Shown: positions 8,569 through 16,503 of the stretch, piece after piece
Layout of the letters: each line of letters begins with the position of its first letter
How positions within the stretch are numbered: position 1 is the first letter of the stretch
Source: Alphaproteobacteria bacterium
GTDB lineage: Bacteria; Pseudomonadota; Alphaproteobacteria; Rhodospirillales; WMHbin7
Assembly: GCA_015232335.1 (NCBI GenBank)
Contig: JADFZV010000024.1
Location: 840-47,105 of the forward strand
Reading direction: 5' to 3'
DNA: 46,266 nt
The notes under the pieces: generated by a model
What the model was told of the DNA's origin: nothing
The model's input: only the letters and a program-made list of their open reading frames with translations
The model's database searches: none
Program-made: the position numbers and the translations under genes

Positions 8569-8850
8569 ATGCTAAAGCTGCTCTCGATCTTTGCCGCTGT
8601 TTTCCTGGCCGAGTTGGGCGACAAGACGCAATTGGCGACTTTGCTGTTCGCAGCCAATGGCGAGCATTCGCCCTGGATGGTTTTCCTGGCTGCCGCCAGC
8701 GCCTTGGTTTTGTCGACGGCGGTTGCCGTGCTTCTGGGCACCTTCGGGGCGCACTATCTGCAAATGATTCCCTTGAAGCTAATCGCTGGCCTGGGATTCA
8801 TCGGCCTGGGTGTCTGGACACTGGTCGATCATTTCCGGCTTGCAAGCTGA
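8569..8850 (+). CDS. TMEM165/GDT1 family membrane protein, single-repeat form
   Basis: This 93-residue membrane protein has three helices and the family motif E-x-G-D-K-T in AELGDKTQLATLLFA. GDT1 proteins are cation (Mn2+/Ca2+) transporters, normally made of two such repeats. This is a half-size, single-repeat member and would have to work as an oligomer or with a partner. A strong RBS (AAGAGGAA) precedes the ATG. The reading frame ends cleanly, and the next gene starts about 10 bases later in another family, so this is not a frameshifted longer gene. Confidence 0.87.
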   Translation: MLKLLSIFAAVFLAELGDKTQLATLLFAANGEHSPWMVFLAAASALVLSTAVAVLLGTFGAHYLQMIPLKLIAGLGFIGLGVWTLVDHFRLAS

Positions 8851-8860
8851 AAGACGTTTC

Positions 8861-10057
8861 GTGCGTCTTCAACCCAAATCTGCGGGATTGGCTGTCCTTC
8901 TGACGGCGCTGGTCGCCATCGGCCCGGTCTCGACCGATCTTTATCTGCCCTCGCTGCCCGCTGTCATGCGAGCCTTCGAGGCCAATGTGGCTTTGGCCCA
9001 GTTGACCCTAAGCGCCTTCATGGCGGGCTTCGGCGCGATGATGCTGGTCTATGGGCCGCTTTCGGATCGTTTCGGACGTCGCCCTGTTCTGCTCTCGGGC
9101 ATGATTCTGTATGGCTTGGCCAGTGTGTTCTGTTTGCGGGCACCCAGCATCGAGATGCTGATCCTGGGCCGCTTTCTGCAGGCCGTGGGAGCGGCTTGCG
9201 GACCCGTATTGGGCCGCGCCGTGGTGCGCGACATCTATGGCCGCGATGGGGCGGCCCGTGTTCTGTCCTACATGGCTTCGGCCATGGCCCTGGCCCCGGC
9301 CCTGGCGCCCATTCTGGGCGGGTTCTTGGAAACCCTGTTCGGCTGGCGCTCCAATTTCATCGCTTTGCTTGGCTTCGGGCTCGCCATGTGTCTGGCCCTT
9401 CTGCTCTGGCTGCCGGAAACCAATCAGAACCGCGACCGGGATGCGTTGGCGCCCTGGCGGCTTTTCGGCAATATGCTGGCGCTGATGAAGGATCGGCGCT
9501 TCATGGGATACACGCTGACCCTAAGCTTTTCCTTTGCCGCTCTGTTTTGTTTCATCTCGGGCTCTGCCTTCGTCTTGATCGATGTCATGGCTGTCGCACC
9601 CGGCAATTTCGGTTTCTGCTTCGCAGCTGTCGTCGCGGGCTATATGGGCGGTTCGCTGATGTCGGGTCGCTTTACCGCGACCGTCGGGCTTGATCGCATG
9701 ATCGGGCTGGGCGTCCTTCTTGGGGTCGGAGCCGGGAGCCTGCTGGCCCTCCTGGCTTTCCTGGGGCCGCTGCATTGGGCGGCGGTGGTCGGTCCCATGA
9801 GCCTGGTCTTTCTCTCGGTGGGGCTGGTCCTGCCCAACGCCAGCGCTGGCGCCATCGGCCCCTTTCCCCAGATGGCGGGTACGGCCTCCTCACTGCTTGG
9901 CTTCTTGCAAACCGGGCTGGGGGCCTTGGCGGGCATTCTGGTGGGGCACCTGCATGATGGCTCTGCCCGTCCGATGTCGCTGCTGGTTTTGACGATGGCG
10001 GGATTAAGCGCTGCGGCCTATTGGTTTCTGACCGCCAAGGCCCCTGCAGCGGATTAA
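8861..10057 (+). CDS. Bcr/CflA-type multidrug efflux MFS transporter
   Basis: This is a 12-helix major facilitator drug:H+ antiporter of about 398 residues. It has the family opening GPVSTDLYLPSLPAVMRAF, the MFS loop motif GPLSDRFGRRPVLL, and motif C-like GAACGPVLGRAVVRD. I chose the GTG at 8861 because it follows the upstream stop by 10 bases and gives the usual short N-terminus. An in-frame ATG at 8810 would overlap the GDT1 gene by 41 bases and add 17 non-conserved residues. The substrate cannot be predicted. Confidence 0.88.
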   Translation: MRLQPKSAGLAVLLTALVAIGPVSTDLYLPSLPAVMRAFEANVALAQLTLSAFMAGFGAMMLVYGPLSDRFGRRPVLLSGMILYGLASVFCLRAPSIEMLILGRFLQAVGAACGPVLGRAVVRDIYGRDGAARVLSYMASAMALAPALAPILGGFLETLFGWRSNFIALLGFGLAMCLALLLWLPETNQNRDRDALAPWRLFGNMLALMKDRRFMGYTLTLSFSFAALFCFISGSAFVLIDVMAVAPGNFGFCFAAVVAGYMGGSLMSGRFTATVGLDRMIGLGVLLGVGAGSLLALLAFLGPLHWAAVVGPMSLVFLSVGLVLPNASAGAIGPFPQMAGTASSLLGFLQTGLGALAGILVGHLHDGSARPMSLLVLTMAGLSAAAYWFLTAKAPAAD

Positions 10058-10138
10058 CTTTTTTTCCTCCAGACGCGATATTTAGTAGCCAGCTTCCGTG
10101 TGGCTCATGTATATCTTGTGAATCGGACGCGAGAAATG

Positions 10139-10152
10139 CGAGTCGCGACTCG
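10139..10152. promoter_or_regulatory. Perfect 14-base palindrome upstream of a ribbon-helix-helix gene
   Basis: CGAGTCGCGACTCG is a perfect palindrome ending 21 bases before the ATG of the small RHH-like gene. Small RHH proteins often repress themselves through such operators. This is inference from position and symmetry. Confidence 0.4.
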
Positions 10153-10173
10153 GGGTTTCAGGGGATTTTGGGC

Positions 10174-10368
10174 ATGCGGAATCTGTCGATAACGGTGAAC
10201 GAAGAGATCGGACGTCGTCTGGATGCTCTGGCGGACCAGACCGGCAACAGCCTTGACGGCTGCGTCCAGATCGCTCTTCAGGAGTTTCTGGAGGGCTGGG
10301 AAGATTATCTGCGCATGGTGGCGGTGATTCATCAGGGCGAGGCGAGGCCTCAATTGGGCCCGATCTAA
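10174..10368 (+). CDS. Small ribbon-helix-helix (CopG-like) protein
   Basis: This 64-residue protein starts with a short beta strand (RNLSITVNEE) followed by two helices (IGRRLDALADQTG, NSLDGCVQIALQEFLEG), the layout of ribbon-helix-helix DNA-binding domains. AGGGGAT lies 8 bases upstream of the chosen ATG. The frame is open further upstream but without coding character. No toxin-like partner is next to it. The following gene, 34 bases on, is a conserved-looking protein of unknown function. Confidence 0.6.
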   Translation: MRNLSITVNEEIGRRLDALADQTGNSLDGCVQIALQEFLEGWEDYLRMVAVIHQGEARPQLGPI

Positions 10369-10402
10369 GCGCGAAACCCGTCCCAGGCTGGGCGGAGGGA
10401 TC

Positions 10403-10930
10403 ATGGCAGACGAGGAACTGGACCTGGAAGGCATTCCCGAAGAGGAACTGGGGCCGTTCTTGGAATGGCGCCAGAAGGTGGGGGGTGCCAACATCAACCC
10501 CCAGACTTTGCTTGCCACGGATTACCTCAATCATTTCAATGAAATTGTGATGATGCTGGAAATGCTGCCGGATTGCCCGGAATGCATCGAGGAGGCCAAG
10601 GAATGGCGCCCCAAGGATTATCCGCAGCATTTCCAAGATTCGGGCTTCAAGGACAAGGAACTGGCCATCGAGGCCTATGAGCATGTCCCCACCAAGTTCC
10701 GCAAGCCCTTCGAGCAGGCGGTCGATCAGATGAACCGGCTGGTTCAGATGACCATTTCGCGCTTCGAAGCCGCCATGACCGACGGACGCTCGCCCGAGGA
10801 TGAGCGGTTTTTCGTTTCCGAGGCGACCCAGCTTCTGCAGCGCCTGGGCGAATTGACCAGCGCCATCATCCATGGCAGCACCAAGGCCATGGACCAGGAG
10901 GAAATCGACACCCTCCTAAGCGGGCATTGA
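10403..10930 (+). CDS. Uncharacterised acidic protein with a C-terminal FliM-like EIDxLL peptide
   Basis: This 175-residue acidic cytosolic protein does not match a named family I know. The body is mostly helical: an N-terminal Glu-rich segment, a WRQKVGGANINPQ segment, a Cys pair (PDCPECIEE), and a long amphipathic helix near the end. The last residues, MDQEEIDTLLSGH, closely resemble the N-terminal CheY-P-binding peptide of FliM (LSQAEIDALLNG in E. coli) and the tail of the CheZ encoded at 44326. That suggests docking to a CheY-like receiver, but this is inference. It follows the RHH gene by 34 bases and ends before a strong hairpin. Confidence 0.75.
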   Translation: MADEELDLEGIPEEELGPFLEWRQKVGGANINPQTLLATDYLNHFNEIVMMLEMLPDCPECIEEAKEWRPKDYPQHFQDSGFKDKELAIEAYEHVPTKFRKPFEQAVDQMNRLVQMTISRFEAAMTDGRSPEDERFFVSEATQLLQRLGELTSAIIHGSTKAMDQEEIDTLLSGH

Positions 10931-10977
10931 TTTTACCCGTTCAGGCACTGCCACGACACACATAATATTACGGTGTT

Positions 10978-11016
10978 GGCCCCGCCTTTGCGGCGATAGC
11001 GCCGAAAGGCAGGGCC
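10978..11016. terminator. Long GC-rich hairpin between convergent genes
   Basis: A stem of about 17 base pairs (10978-10995 pairing with 11000-11016, one mismatch, one bulge, loop ATAG) lies between convergent genes ending at 10930 and 11029. There is no T-tract, so it may act as a bidirectional terminator or 3'-end stabiliser rather than a classic intrinsic terminator. Confidence 0.6.
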
Positions 11017-11028
11017 GCCAGCCGGTAC

Positions 11029-11217
11029 TCAGGCTGACTTGCAGGTCTTGAGCCCGAAGGGCAGATAGGCCGGGCACCAGCCGATGGCGCCGGTGGCCAG
11101 GGGGACGATGCCGATCCAGCCCCAAACGCCGATCAGGCCGCCCAGGGTGGCGCCGATCAGGGCCAGACCAACCACGATACGCATGATGCGGTCAATTCCG
11201 CCCACATTCTTCGACAT
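11029..11217 (-). CDS. YgaP-type DUF2892 small membrane protein
   Basis: This 62-residue inner-membrane protein starts MSKNVGGIDRIMRIVVG, the classic DUF2892 opening, followed by two hydrophobic helices and the conserved GWCPAYLPFGLKTC end with two Cys residues. AAGGAG stands a few bases before the ATG at 11217. A longer frame to 11304 lacks family similarity. It lies 84 bases downstream of the Crp/Fnr regulator on the same strand, so the two may be an operon. In YgaP this segment anchors a rhodanese domain, which is absent here. Confidence 0.85.
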   Translation of the reverse strand: MSKNVGGIDRIMRIVVGLALIGATLGGLIGVWGWIGIVPLATGAIGWCPAYLPFGLKTCKSA

Positions 11218-11300
11218 GTCCAATACTCCTTGTTGAGTCTGATGGTCCACACTAAGTGACCTCAAACTACTCCTCGAAATACTGGCGGTCTGTAACCTAG

Positions 11301-11981
11301 TCACACAGCGGTTGTTTTACTTGCCGCTCTGCTTTCCAGGGCATCTGTTGCCAAAAGGATGATCTGACCGCGTCCAAGCCTCAGCCAGCCCTGCCTTTCG
11401 AACTCCTTTAGCTGACGGCTGACCACTTCGCGGGCCGTTCCCAACTCTACCGCCAGTTCCTGATGGGTGGCGTTGATTTCAGCTTTGCCTTGGCTGCGTC
11501 CGATCAGACAGGCGGCCAGGCGCTGGTCGATTCGTCCGAAGGCAACCTCCTCGATCAGCATCAACAGGCTGGAAATCCTTGTGGCATAGGCTTTAAAGAC
11601 GAAATCACGGAAAGGGGCCGAAGCGGCCAGAAGTTCGCGGAACGCCGCCATGGGTAGGGCCTGGGCCTCGATCGCCGTCTCGGCAATGCCTTCGGCGTCG
11701 TAATCTGTTCCGCTCATCAGGCAGGCGGTGGTGACGACACAGGTTTCGCCTGCCTCGACGCGGTACAAAACGATTTCACGCCCATTCTCGCCTACCTTCT
11801 GCACACGGACGGTGCCGGAAAGCAGAATAAGATAAGCCTGGCAGGGGCTTCCCTCCCCGAAAAGGCGGGTTCCGGCAGGGGCGGCGAGGGGGCGGGCCAG
11901 GGCAAGAAGCCGCTTTCGCGTCGCATCGTCGAGCGGCGAGAGGGCGGGAACGTCGTTTGTCCAGGCATCGGGTAGGCTCAT
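11301..11981 (-). CDS. Crp/Fnr family transcriptional regulator
   Basis: This 226-residue protein has an N-terminal cyclic-nucleotide-binding-like beta barrel (about residues 15-130), a dimerisation helix and a C-terminal winged helix-turn-helix. The recognition helix reads TAREVVSRQLKEFERQGWL. Its E-x-x-S-R pattern is the one FNR uses to read TTGAT half-sites. It lacks the N-terminal Cys cluster of oxygen-sensing FNR, so it may sense NO, redox or another signal (Cys residues occur in SPCQAY and ETCVVTTACLM). It is divergent from the heme-copper operon, whose promoter region has a TTGAC-N4-ATCAA box. It is a good candidate regulator of the boxes in this window, but direct binding is unproven. 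Confidence 0.88.
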   Translation of the reverse strand: MSLPDAWTNDVPALSPLDDATRKRLLALARPLAAPAGTRLFGEGSPCQAYLILLSGTVRVQKVGENGREIVLYRVEAGETCVVTTACLMSGTDYDAEGIAETAIEAQALPMAAFRELLAASAPFRDFVFKAYATRISSLLMLIEEVAFGRIDQRLAACLIGRSQGKAEINATHQELAVELGTAREVVSRQLKEFERQGWLRLGRGQIILLATDALESRAASKTTAV

Positions 11982-12378
11982 CCCCCCCAGCCTAGCGGAC
12001 TTGGCGCCAGGGCGGCAGAATTTTTTTTCGACAACATTACGATAGTATTACGCACGATCTGGAGCAAAAGAATGTGCGTTGCAAAATATTGGCCCCTGAA
12101 GCCAAGCGAAGAGGCAGTCAAGGCAGGCTTTAAGCCGCCTAAAATAGGCGCCTAGCCTTGCCGACATCGCATTGTGCAGTGCAAAAATATAGAATATTCT
12201 ATAATAGTAATATTCAAAACTAACACTATGAGAATCAGCTTGCTCCAGGCCAGTGATTTGGCTAAAAGGAAAACAACCTGATCTATAGCCAGTACTAATA
12301 AATTGACATAGATCAAACGTGTAGTTTAGTTTTTGCTTAATATGACCTGTTACTAATGTTAGCGAGAGGGGAGCAGCA
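11982..12378. other. 397-base AT-rich divergent promoter region
   Basis: There is no gene in this stretch. It is clearly more AT-rich than its surroundings. It holds a small hairpin CGCCTA-AAA-TAGGCG (12136-12150), a perfect palindrome ATAGAATATTCTAT (12189-12202), an FNR-type box (12303-12316) and the RBS AGGGGAG just before the subunit III start. No RNA gene is recognisable. Confidence 0.7.
12303..12316. promoter_or_regulatory. FNR/DNR-type box upstream of the heme-copper oxidase operon
   Basis: TTGACATAGATCAA matches TTGAT-N4-ATCAA with one mismatch. Its centre is about 70 bases before the ATG at 12379. It implies induction at low oxygen or in the presence of NO, which is unusual for an aa3-type oxygen reductase. 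Confidence 0.75.
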
Positions 12379-13158
12379 ATGGCCAGCGAATCGGCAGCAT
12401 CGCACGCCCACGGCGGCGCGCACGCCCATCATTGGGAGTACTCGGTATATCCTTTCATTCTGTCGTTCGGCATCCTGTTTCTGGTGCCGCTCGCCTTTGC
12501 GGCCTTGTTCATCTACAAGATCCCGCTGATGGCCATCGCTTTTGCGGGCCTGGGCTTGCCTTTGGTTCTGTGGGGCATTGCCGGCTGGGTCAGCGAAGGC
12601 ATTAGCATCAAGCATCTGGTTCCCGGAATTTCGGTGGCGGGCCTTCCGGTCTTCATCGTTTCGGAAATCTTCATCTTCCTGTCCATCTTCTCCGCATACT
12701 GGGCTTTCCGCCTGATGGCCGATGTCTGGCCGCCCGCAGGAACGCCGGTTATGCCGACGATGTTGCCGATTTTCATGACCGTCATCCTGGTCCTGTCGAG
12801 CGTCACCATCCATGTCGCGGAAGAAAAGCTGGAACATGGCGATGTCGGCGGCTTCAAGAGCTGGCTGATCCTCACTATCGTCCTGGGCTTGGTCTTCTTG
12901 GGCTGCACGGGCTACGAATACACGCATCTGATCAGCGGCGGCTTCGTGCCGGGCACCAACATCTTCTCGACGGTGTTCTTCACGCTGACCGGCTTCCACG
13001 CCTCGCACGTTCTGGTTGGCGCTGCCGTCTTCATCGCCGTGCTCATTCCGGCACTGGCGGGCAAGACCAACAAGCCGCTGACGCAGTGCGCGTCGATTTA
13101 CTGGCATTTCGTCGATGCCATCTGGTTCTTCGTGGTCTCCCAGGTTTACTTCTGGTAG
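12379..13158 (+). CDS. Heme-copper oxidase subunit III (CoxC/NorE-like)
   Basis: This is a 259-residue, seven-helix membrane protein with a His-rich N-terminus (SHAHGGAHAHHWEYSVYPF). It has the subunit III core VSEIFIFLSIFSAYWAFR, the mid-protein GYEYTHLI, and the end HFVDAIWFFVVSQVYFW, all typical of cytochrome c oxidase subunit III. The related NorE accompanies NO reductases. It is first in the operon, ahead of a SCO-like protein, subunit II, subunit I, a 46-residue protein and ctaB. Canonical aa3 operons usually place subunit III last, after ctaG, so the gene order here is unusual. Confidence 0.92.
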   Translation: MASESAASHAHGGAHAHHWEYSVYPFILSFGILFLVPLAFAALFIYKIPLMAIAFAGLGLPLVLWGIAGWVSEGISIKHLVPGISVAGLPVFIVSEIFIFLSIFSAYWAFRLMADVWPPAGTPVMPTMLPIFMTVILVLSSVTIHVAEEKLEHGDVGGFKSWLILTIVLGLVFLGCTGYEYTHLISGGFVPGTNIFSTVFFTLTGFHASHVLVGAAVFIAVLIPALAGKTNKPLTQCASIYWHFVDAIWFFVVSQVYFW

Positions 13159-13192
13159 GCGTGAGATAGAGCTGGATAGGGGAGCGTTTGAC

Positions 13193-14044
13193 ATGGGACG
13201 CCGGATCGTTACGGCCGCCATGCTGGGATTGACGGTTCTTGCCCTTGGCCTTCAGGCCAAGCAAGCAGGGGCCGTCACCAACCCCTACACGCGCCCTGTG
13301 GAATCGGTGGTCGATTCCGAAATCTTCCGCATCGACGAAAAGGCGTTCCTGGGGGTTCGTCCGAATCCCGAGACCGCCTTTACCGATCTCGATGGGCAAC
13401 GCCTGACGCTCAAGCAGCTTCAAGGAAAGCCCGTTGTCGTGGTCCTGTCCTACTTTCAGTGCGACGGAACCTGTTCGGTCATCAACGACGATCTGAAGAA
13501 ACTGGTGAAGAACGGCAAGTTGATGCGTCTCGGTCGCGATTACGAAATCGTTACCGCGAGCTTCAACAAGGAAGACACGGCCGATAACCTGAACGCCTTT
13601 GCGCAGACGCTCGATCTGCCCAAGGACATGAGGGAAGGCTGGCATCTCGCCCGTTTTGAAACCGCAGAGTCGATACAGACTTTTACCGAGTCGTTGGGCT
13701 TCAAGTTTTTCTGGTCGGCCCGCGACCGTGTGTTTTTGCATCCAGGCGTTTATGTGGTCCTGACACCCGAGGGGCGCGTCTCGCGTTTTCTCTATGCCCA
13801 GACCAGTGAAGCCGCCGATTTCGACCTTGCTTTGGTCGAGGCCGGTTCGAACAAGATCAGTCCGGCCCGCGTACTCACCTACGCAGTCGGGCTATGCTAC
13901 AGCTATAACTACAAAGAGGGCCGCTACACCTTGAACCTGCCAATCCTGATCGGAGCGGCATCCATGGTGTTCGGCCTGACCACACTGGCTGTAGCCGCGT
14001 TATATTACCGTCGCCGTCATCTGAGGGAGGGAGCCGTATCATGA
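13193..14044 (+). CDS. Membrane-anchored SCO-like copper chaperone
   Basis: This 283-residue protein has an N-terminal signal segment (about residues 5-24), a periplasmic thioredoxin-like SCO domain and a C-terminal transmembrane helix (about 255-272) followed by a basic tail. The metal site is visible as CDGTC (CxxxC) in YFQCDGTCSVIND, with the distal His in FLHPGVYVVL. The extra C-terminal anchor is not found in the two other SCO proteins of the window. Its place between subunits III and II, with a stop-start overlap onto subunit II, points to delivery of copper to the CuA site of the adjacent subunit II. RBS GGGGAG precedes the ATG at 13193. Confidence 0.88.
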   Translation: MGRRIVTAAMLGLTVLALGLQAKQAGAVTNPYTRPVESVVDSEIFRIDEKAFLGVRPNPETAFTDLDGQRLTLKQLQGKPVVVVLSYFQCDGTCSVINDDLKKLVKNGKLMRLGRDYEIVTASFNKEDTADNLNAFAQTLDLPKDMREGWHLARFETAESIQTFTESLGFKFFWSARDRVFLHPGVYVVLTPEGRVSRFLYAQTSEAADFDLALVEAGSNKISPARVLTYAVGLCYSYNYKEGRYTLNLPILIGAASMVFGLTTLAVAALYYRRRHLREGAVS

Positions 14045-14826
14045 AACGGATTTACAGTGCAATTTGGGGAGGCCTTCTGGCCCTGTCCGCTGGGCCAGCC
14101 ATGGCCTCTACCGCGGCGCCTGCCAGAAACGACTACAGCGTCAGCCCCAACGAAGGTTGGGACACACTTTGGAATACCGTGCTGCTCGACATCACCGTGA
14201 TCGGTGTTGTGTTCGGCTTCGCGGCCCTTTACATGCTCTTCAAATACAAGGCGTCCGGCCCGGGACAGATCGGCAAGCTGCCGAAGCTGTCGCGCGCCCA
14301 GGCCTGGGGCTTTGCCCTTCTGCCTGCCGCCGTCTTCATGGCGGACGACTTCTATCTGTCGGCCAAGGGATGGACGCTGTGGAACATCTATCGCCGCGTT
14401 CCCGAGAATGCGCTGGAGGTCAAGTTGGTGGCCCGTCAGTGGCAGTGGGAGTTTGACTATGGCCAGGGCGTCAAGACCGACACGCTGGTTGTGCCGCAGG
14501 GCCAGCCCGTTGTGCTGCGCATGACGGCCGAAGACGTCATCCACTCCTATTTCATCCCGCACTTCCGCGTTAAGGAAGACGTGATGCCGGGCCGTGTCAC
14601 CTATCTGTGGTTCATGCCGAAGGATCTGGGGACGTATGTTTCCGTTTGTACGGAATTCTGCGGAACCGGACATTCGAACATGCCGGCCGACGTGAAGGTT
14701 GTGCCGCCGGGCGAATTCCAGGCTTGGTTCGCCTCCAACCGCCAGGCTGCAGCTCCGGCTCCGGCCGCGGCGCCTGCTGCGGACCCCGCAGCTCCTGCCG
14801 CAGCGCCTGCTGCCAATCCTTCCTGA
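14041..14826 (+). CDS. Heme-copper oxidase subunit II with CuA site
   Basis: This 261-residue protein has a signal peptide, two N-terminal transmembrane helices and a periplasmic cupredoxin domain. The CuA ligands are all visible: His in EDVIHSYFIPHFRV, then C-TEF-C-GTG-H-SN-M in VCTEFCGTGHSNM. WQWEFDY is the conserved aromatic patch for electron entry from cytochrome c. The last ~25 residues are a Pro/Ala-rich tail with no haem motif, so it is not a caa3 type. Electrons therefore come from a soluble or membrane cytochrome c. The ATG overlaps the SCO-like stop (ATGA). Confidence 0.93.
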   Translation: MKRIYSAIWGGLLALSAGPAMASTAAPARNDYSVSPNEGWDTLWNTVLLDITVIGVVFGFAALYMLFKYKASGPGQIGKLPKLSRAQAWGFALLPAAVFMADDFYLSAKGWTLWNIYRRVPENALEVKLVARQWQWEFDYGQGVKTDTLVVPQGQPVVLRMTAEDVIHSYFIPHFRVKEDVMPGRVTYLWFMPKDLGTYVSVCTEFCGTGHSNMPADVKVVPPGEFQAWFASNRQAAAPAPAAAPAADPAAPAAAPAANPS

Positions 14827-14839
14827 GGGAGAGAGTAAG

Positions 14840-16432
14840 ATGTCACTTATCAAGGAATGGGTCTTTACCACCGACCATAAACGCGTGGGAATCCTGTATC
14901 TGATCGGTTCGATCGCTGCTTTTGCGGTGGCGGGGCTTATGGCTCTGATCATCCGCGCCGAGCAGTACAATTCGGGCCTGCAGATCGTCGACACTCAAGA
15001 CACTTACAACGTCTTCCTCTACTTCCATGGCGCCGCCATGATCCTGGGATTCCTGATCCCGGGCCTGACCGGCTTCATGGCCAACTTCATCATTCCGCTG
15101 CAGATCGGGGCGCGCGACGTTGCCTTCCCCCGTCTGAACTCGTTTTCGGTGTGGCTGTTCTGGGCGGGCATTATTCTTGCTCTGCTCACATTCGTCATTC
15201 CCGACAAGCCTGACGTGATGTGGACGGGCTATCCGCCCTACTCTGTGACGACGGCTGGCAACACCGCCTTCTACGTCTTCACGGTTCACCTCATCGGCTT
15301 CGCCTCGATCCTGGCCTCGATCAATTTCATCGTGACCATCATCTATATGCGCGCTCCTGGCATGGGCTGGAATCAGCTTCCCATGTTCTCCTGGTGCACG
15401 TTTGGCGCCTTCATCATCCAGCTGATCTTCGTGCCCGTGCTGGCTGCCGCCGTGACGATGTTGCTGCTCGACAAGTATGTCGGCACCAACTTCTTCAACC
15501 CGACAAATGGCGGTGACGTGCTTTTGTACCAGAATCTCTTCTGGTTCTATTCGCACCCGGCCGTGTACGTGATCTTCCTGCCTGCCATGGGCGCTCTCTA
15601 TGAGATCGTGTCCACGATGGGCAAGAATCCCGTCTTCAACTACAAGGCGGCCGTTTACGGCGGCGTCTGCGGCATCGTGATCGTGGCTGGCGAAGTGTGG
15701 GTGCATCACCTGTACGTTGCCGGCATGCCTGACTGGCTGCGTATCGGCCAGATGGTGACCACGCTGCTCATCTCGGTGCCGGTTGGCTTCATGGTGATTT
15801 CACTGTGGGGCACCCTGTACCGCGCGGCCATCACCTACAACATCGCCATGCTTTACGCGGCCGCTTGCTTCTTCCTGGTCCTTCTGGGCGGGTTGACGGG
15901 CATTCCGCTGGCCATGACGGTGCTGACGGTGAACCTGTCGGAAACCTCGTTCGTTCACGCCCACTTCCACTTCGTGATGGCCATTTTCGCGGCCTTCGCA
16001 GTGTTCGGCAGCGTGTACTTCTGGTTCCCGAAGATGACCGGTCGTTCGGCCGATACCAAGCTGGGCGTGTTGGCCTTCTGGCTCAACAATATCGGCGTGC
16101 AGGTTACCTTCTGGCCGCTCTTCATCATCGGCCTCCAGGGCATGCCGCGTCGTTATGCGGACTATGACATGTTCGCTGGCCTGAACTTCGAGAAGTATCA
16201 CCACATCTCCACCTACGGCGCCATTTTGACGGCGGTGGGCGCGGCTCTCATGATCATCAACTGGATCTGGAGTGCTGCTTTCGGTGAGAAGGTGAAGAAT
16301 GGCAACCCCTGGGGATCGAATGGTCTCGAGTGGACGCATGCGGCCTGCCCGGCCGGCCCCGGGAACTTCCCCGAGGACGTGACGGTTGGCCCCGAGTGGT
16401 CGGCTTATGACTACTCGAAGTTTGGCAAGTAA
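14840..16432 (+). CDS. Heme-copper oxidase superfamily subunit I, K-channel-less; candidate NO reductase
   Basis: This is a 530-residue, 12-helix catalytic subunit. Conserved residues by alignment to Paracoccus CoxI: low-spin haem ligands His63 and His377, high-spin haem ligand His375, metal-B ligands His239, His289 and His290, active-site Tyr243, and D-channel entrance Asp93, Asn82 and Asn100. Departures: the pump Glu is Ala241 (YSHPAVY, the A2-type YS motif), the K-channel Lys is Met318 (SVPVGFMV) with Val315 for Thr, and a Glu (Glu285) sits exactly four residues before the His-His pair. Loss of the K channel and gain of an acidic residue beside metal B are expected for NO rather than O2 reduction, and match my memory of the eNOR group. 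The context agrees: FNR-type box, no ctaG. The fold is certain. The NO-reductase function is inferred. ATG 14840 follows GAGGGAGAG; an upstream in-frame start would overlap subunit II. Confidence 0.93.
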   Translation: MSLIKEWVFTTDHKRVGILYLIGSIAAFAVAGLMALIIRAEQYNSGLQIVDTQDTYNVFLYFHGAAMILGFLIPGLTGFMANFIIPLQIGARDVAFPRLNSFSVWLFWAGIILALLTFVIPDKPDVMWTGYPPYSVTTAGNTAFYVFTVHLIGFASILASINFIVTIIYMRAPGMGWNQLPMFSWCTFGAFIIQLIFVPVLAAAVTMLLLDKYVGTNFFNPTNGGDVLLYQNLFWFYSHPAVYVIFLPAMGALYEIVSTMGKNPVFNYKAAVYGGVCGIVIVAGEVWVHHLYVAGMPDWLRIGQMVTTLLISVPVGFMVISLWGTLYRAAITYNIAMLYAAACFFLVLLGGLTGIPLAMTVLTVNLSETSFVHAHFHFVMAIFAAFAVFGSVYFWFPKMTGRSADTKLGVLAFWLNNIGVQVTFWPLFIIGLQGMPRRYADYDMFAGLNFEKYHHISTYGAILTAVGAALMIINWIWSAAFGEKVKNGNPWGSNGLEWTHAACPAGPGNFPEDVTVGPEWSAYDYSKFGK

Positions 16433-16445
16433 GTAAGTAGCGGGC

Positions 16446-16470
16446 GGGGCGCGGAGTGAATCCGCGCCCC
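16446..16470 (+). terminator. Perfect 10-bp GC-rich stem-loop after subunit I
   Basis: GGGGCGCGGA-gtgaa-TCCGCGCCCC lies 13 bases after the subunit I stop. A short T-run (GTCTTT) follows some bases later, so it may cause partial termination or protect the upstream mRNA end, giving less of the downstream small protein and ctaB. Confidence 0.65.
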
Positions 16471-16503
16471 AACCGTCTTTAGAATTTCGGAGTTGATGTA
16501 GCG

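Noticed and set aside
8810..8860. ATG at 8810 as the start of the MFS exporter
   Set aside because: It overlaps the GDT1-like gene by 41 bases and adds residues not found in the family. GTG at 8861 fits better.
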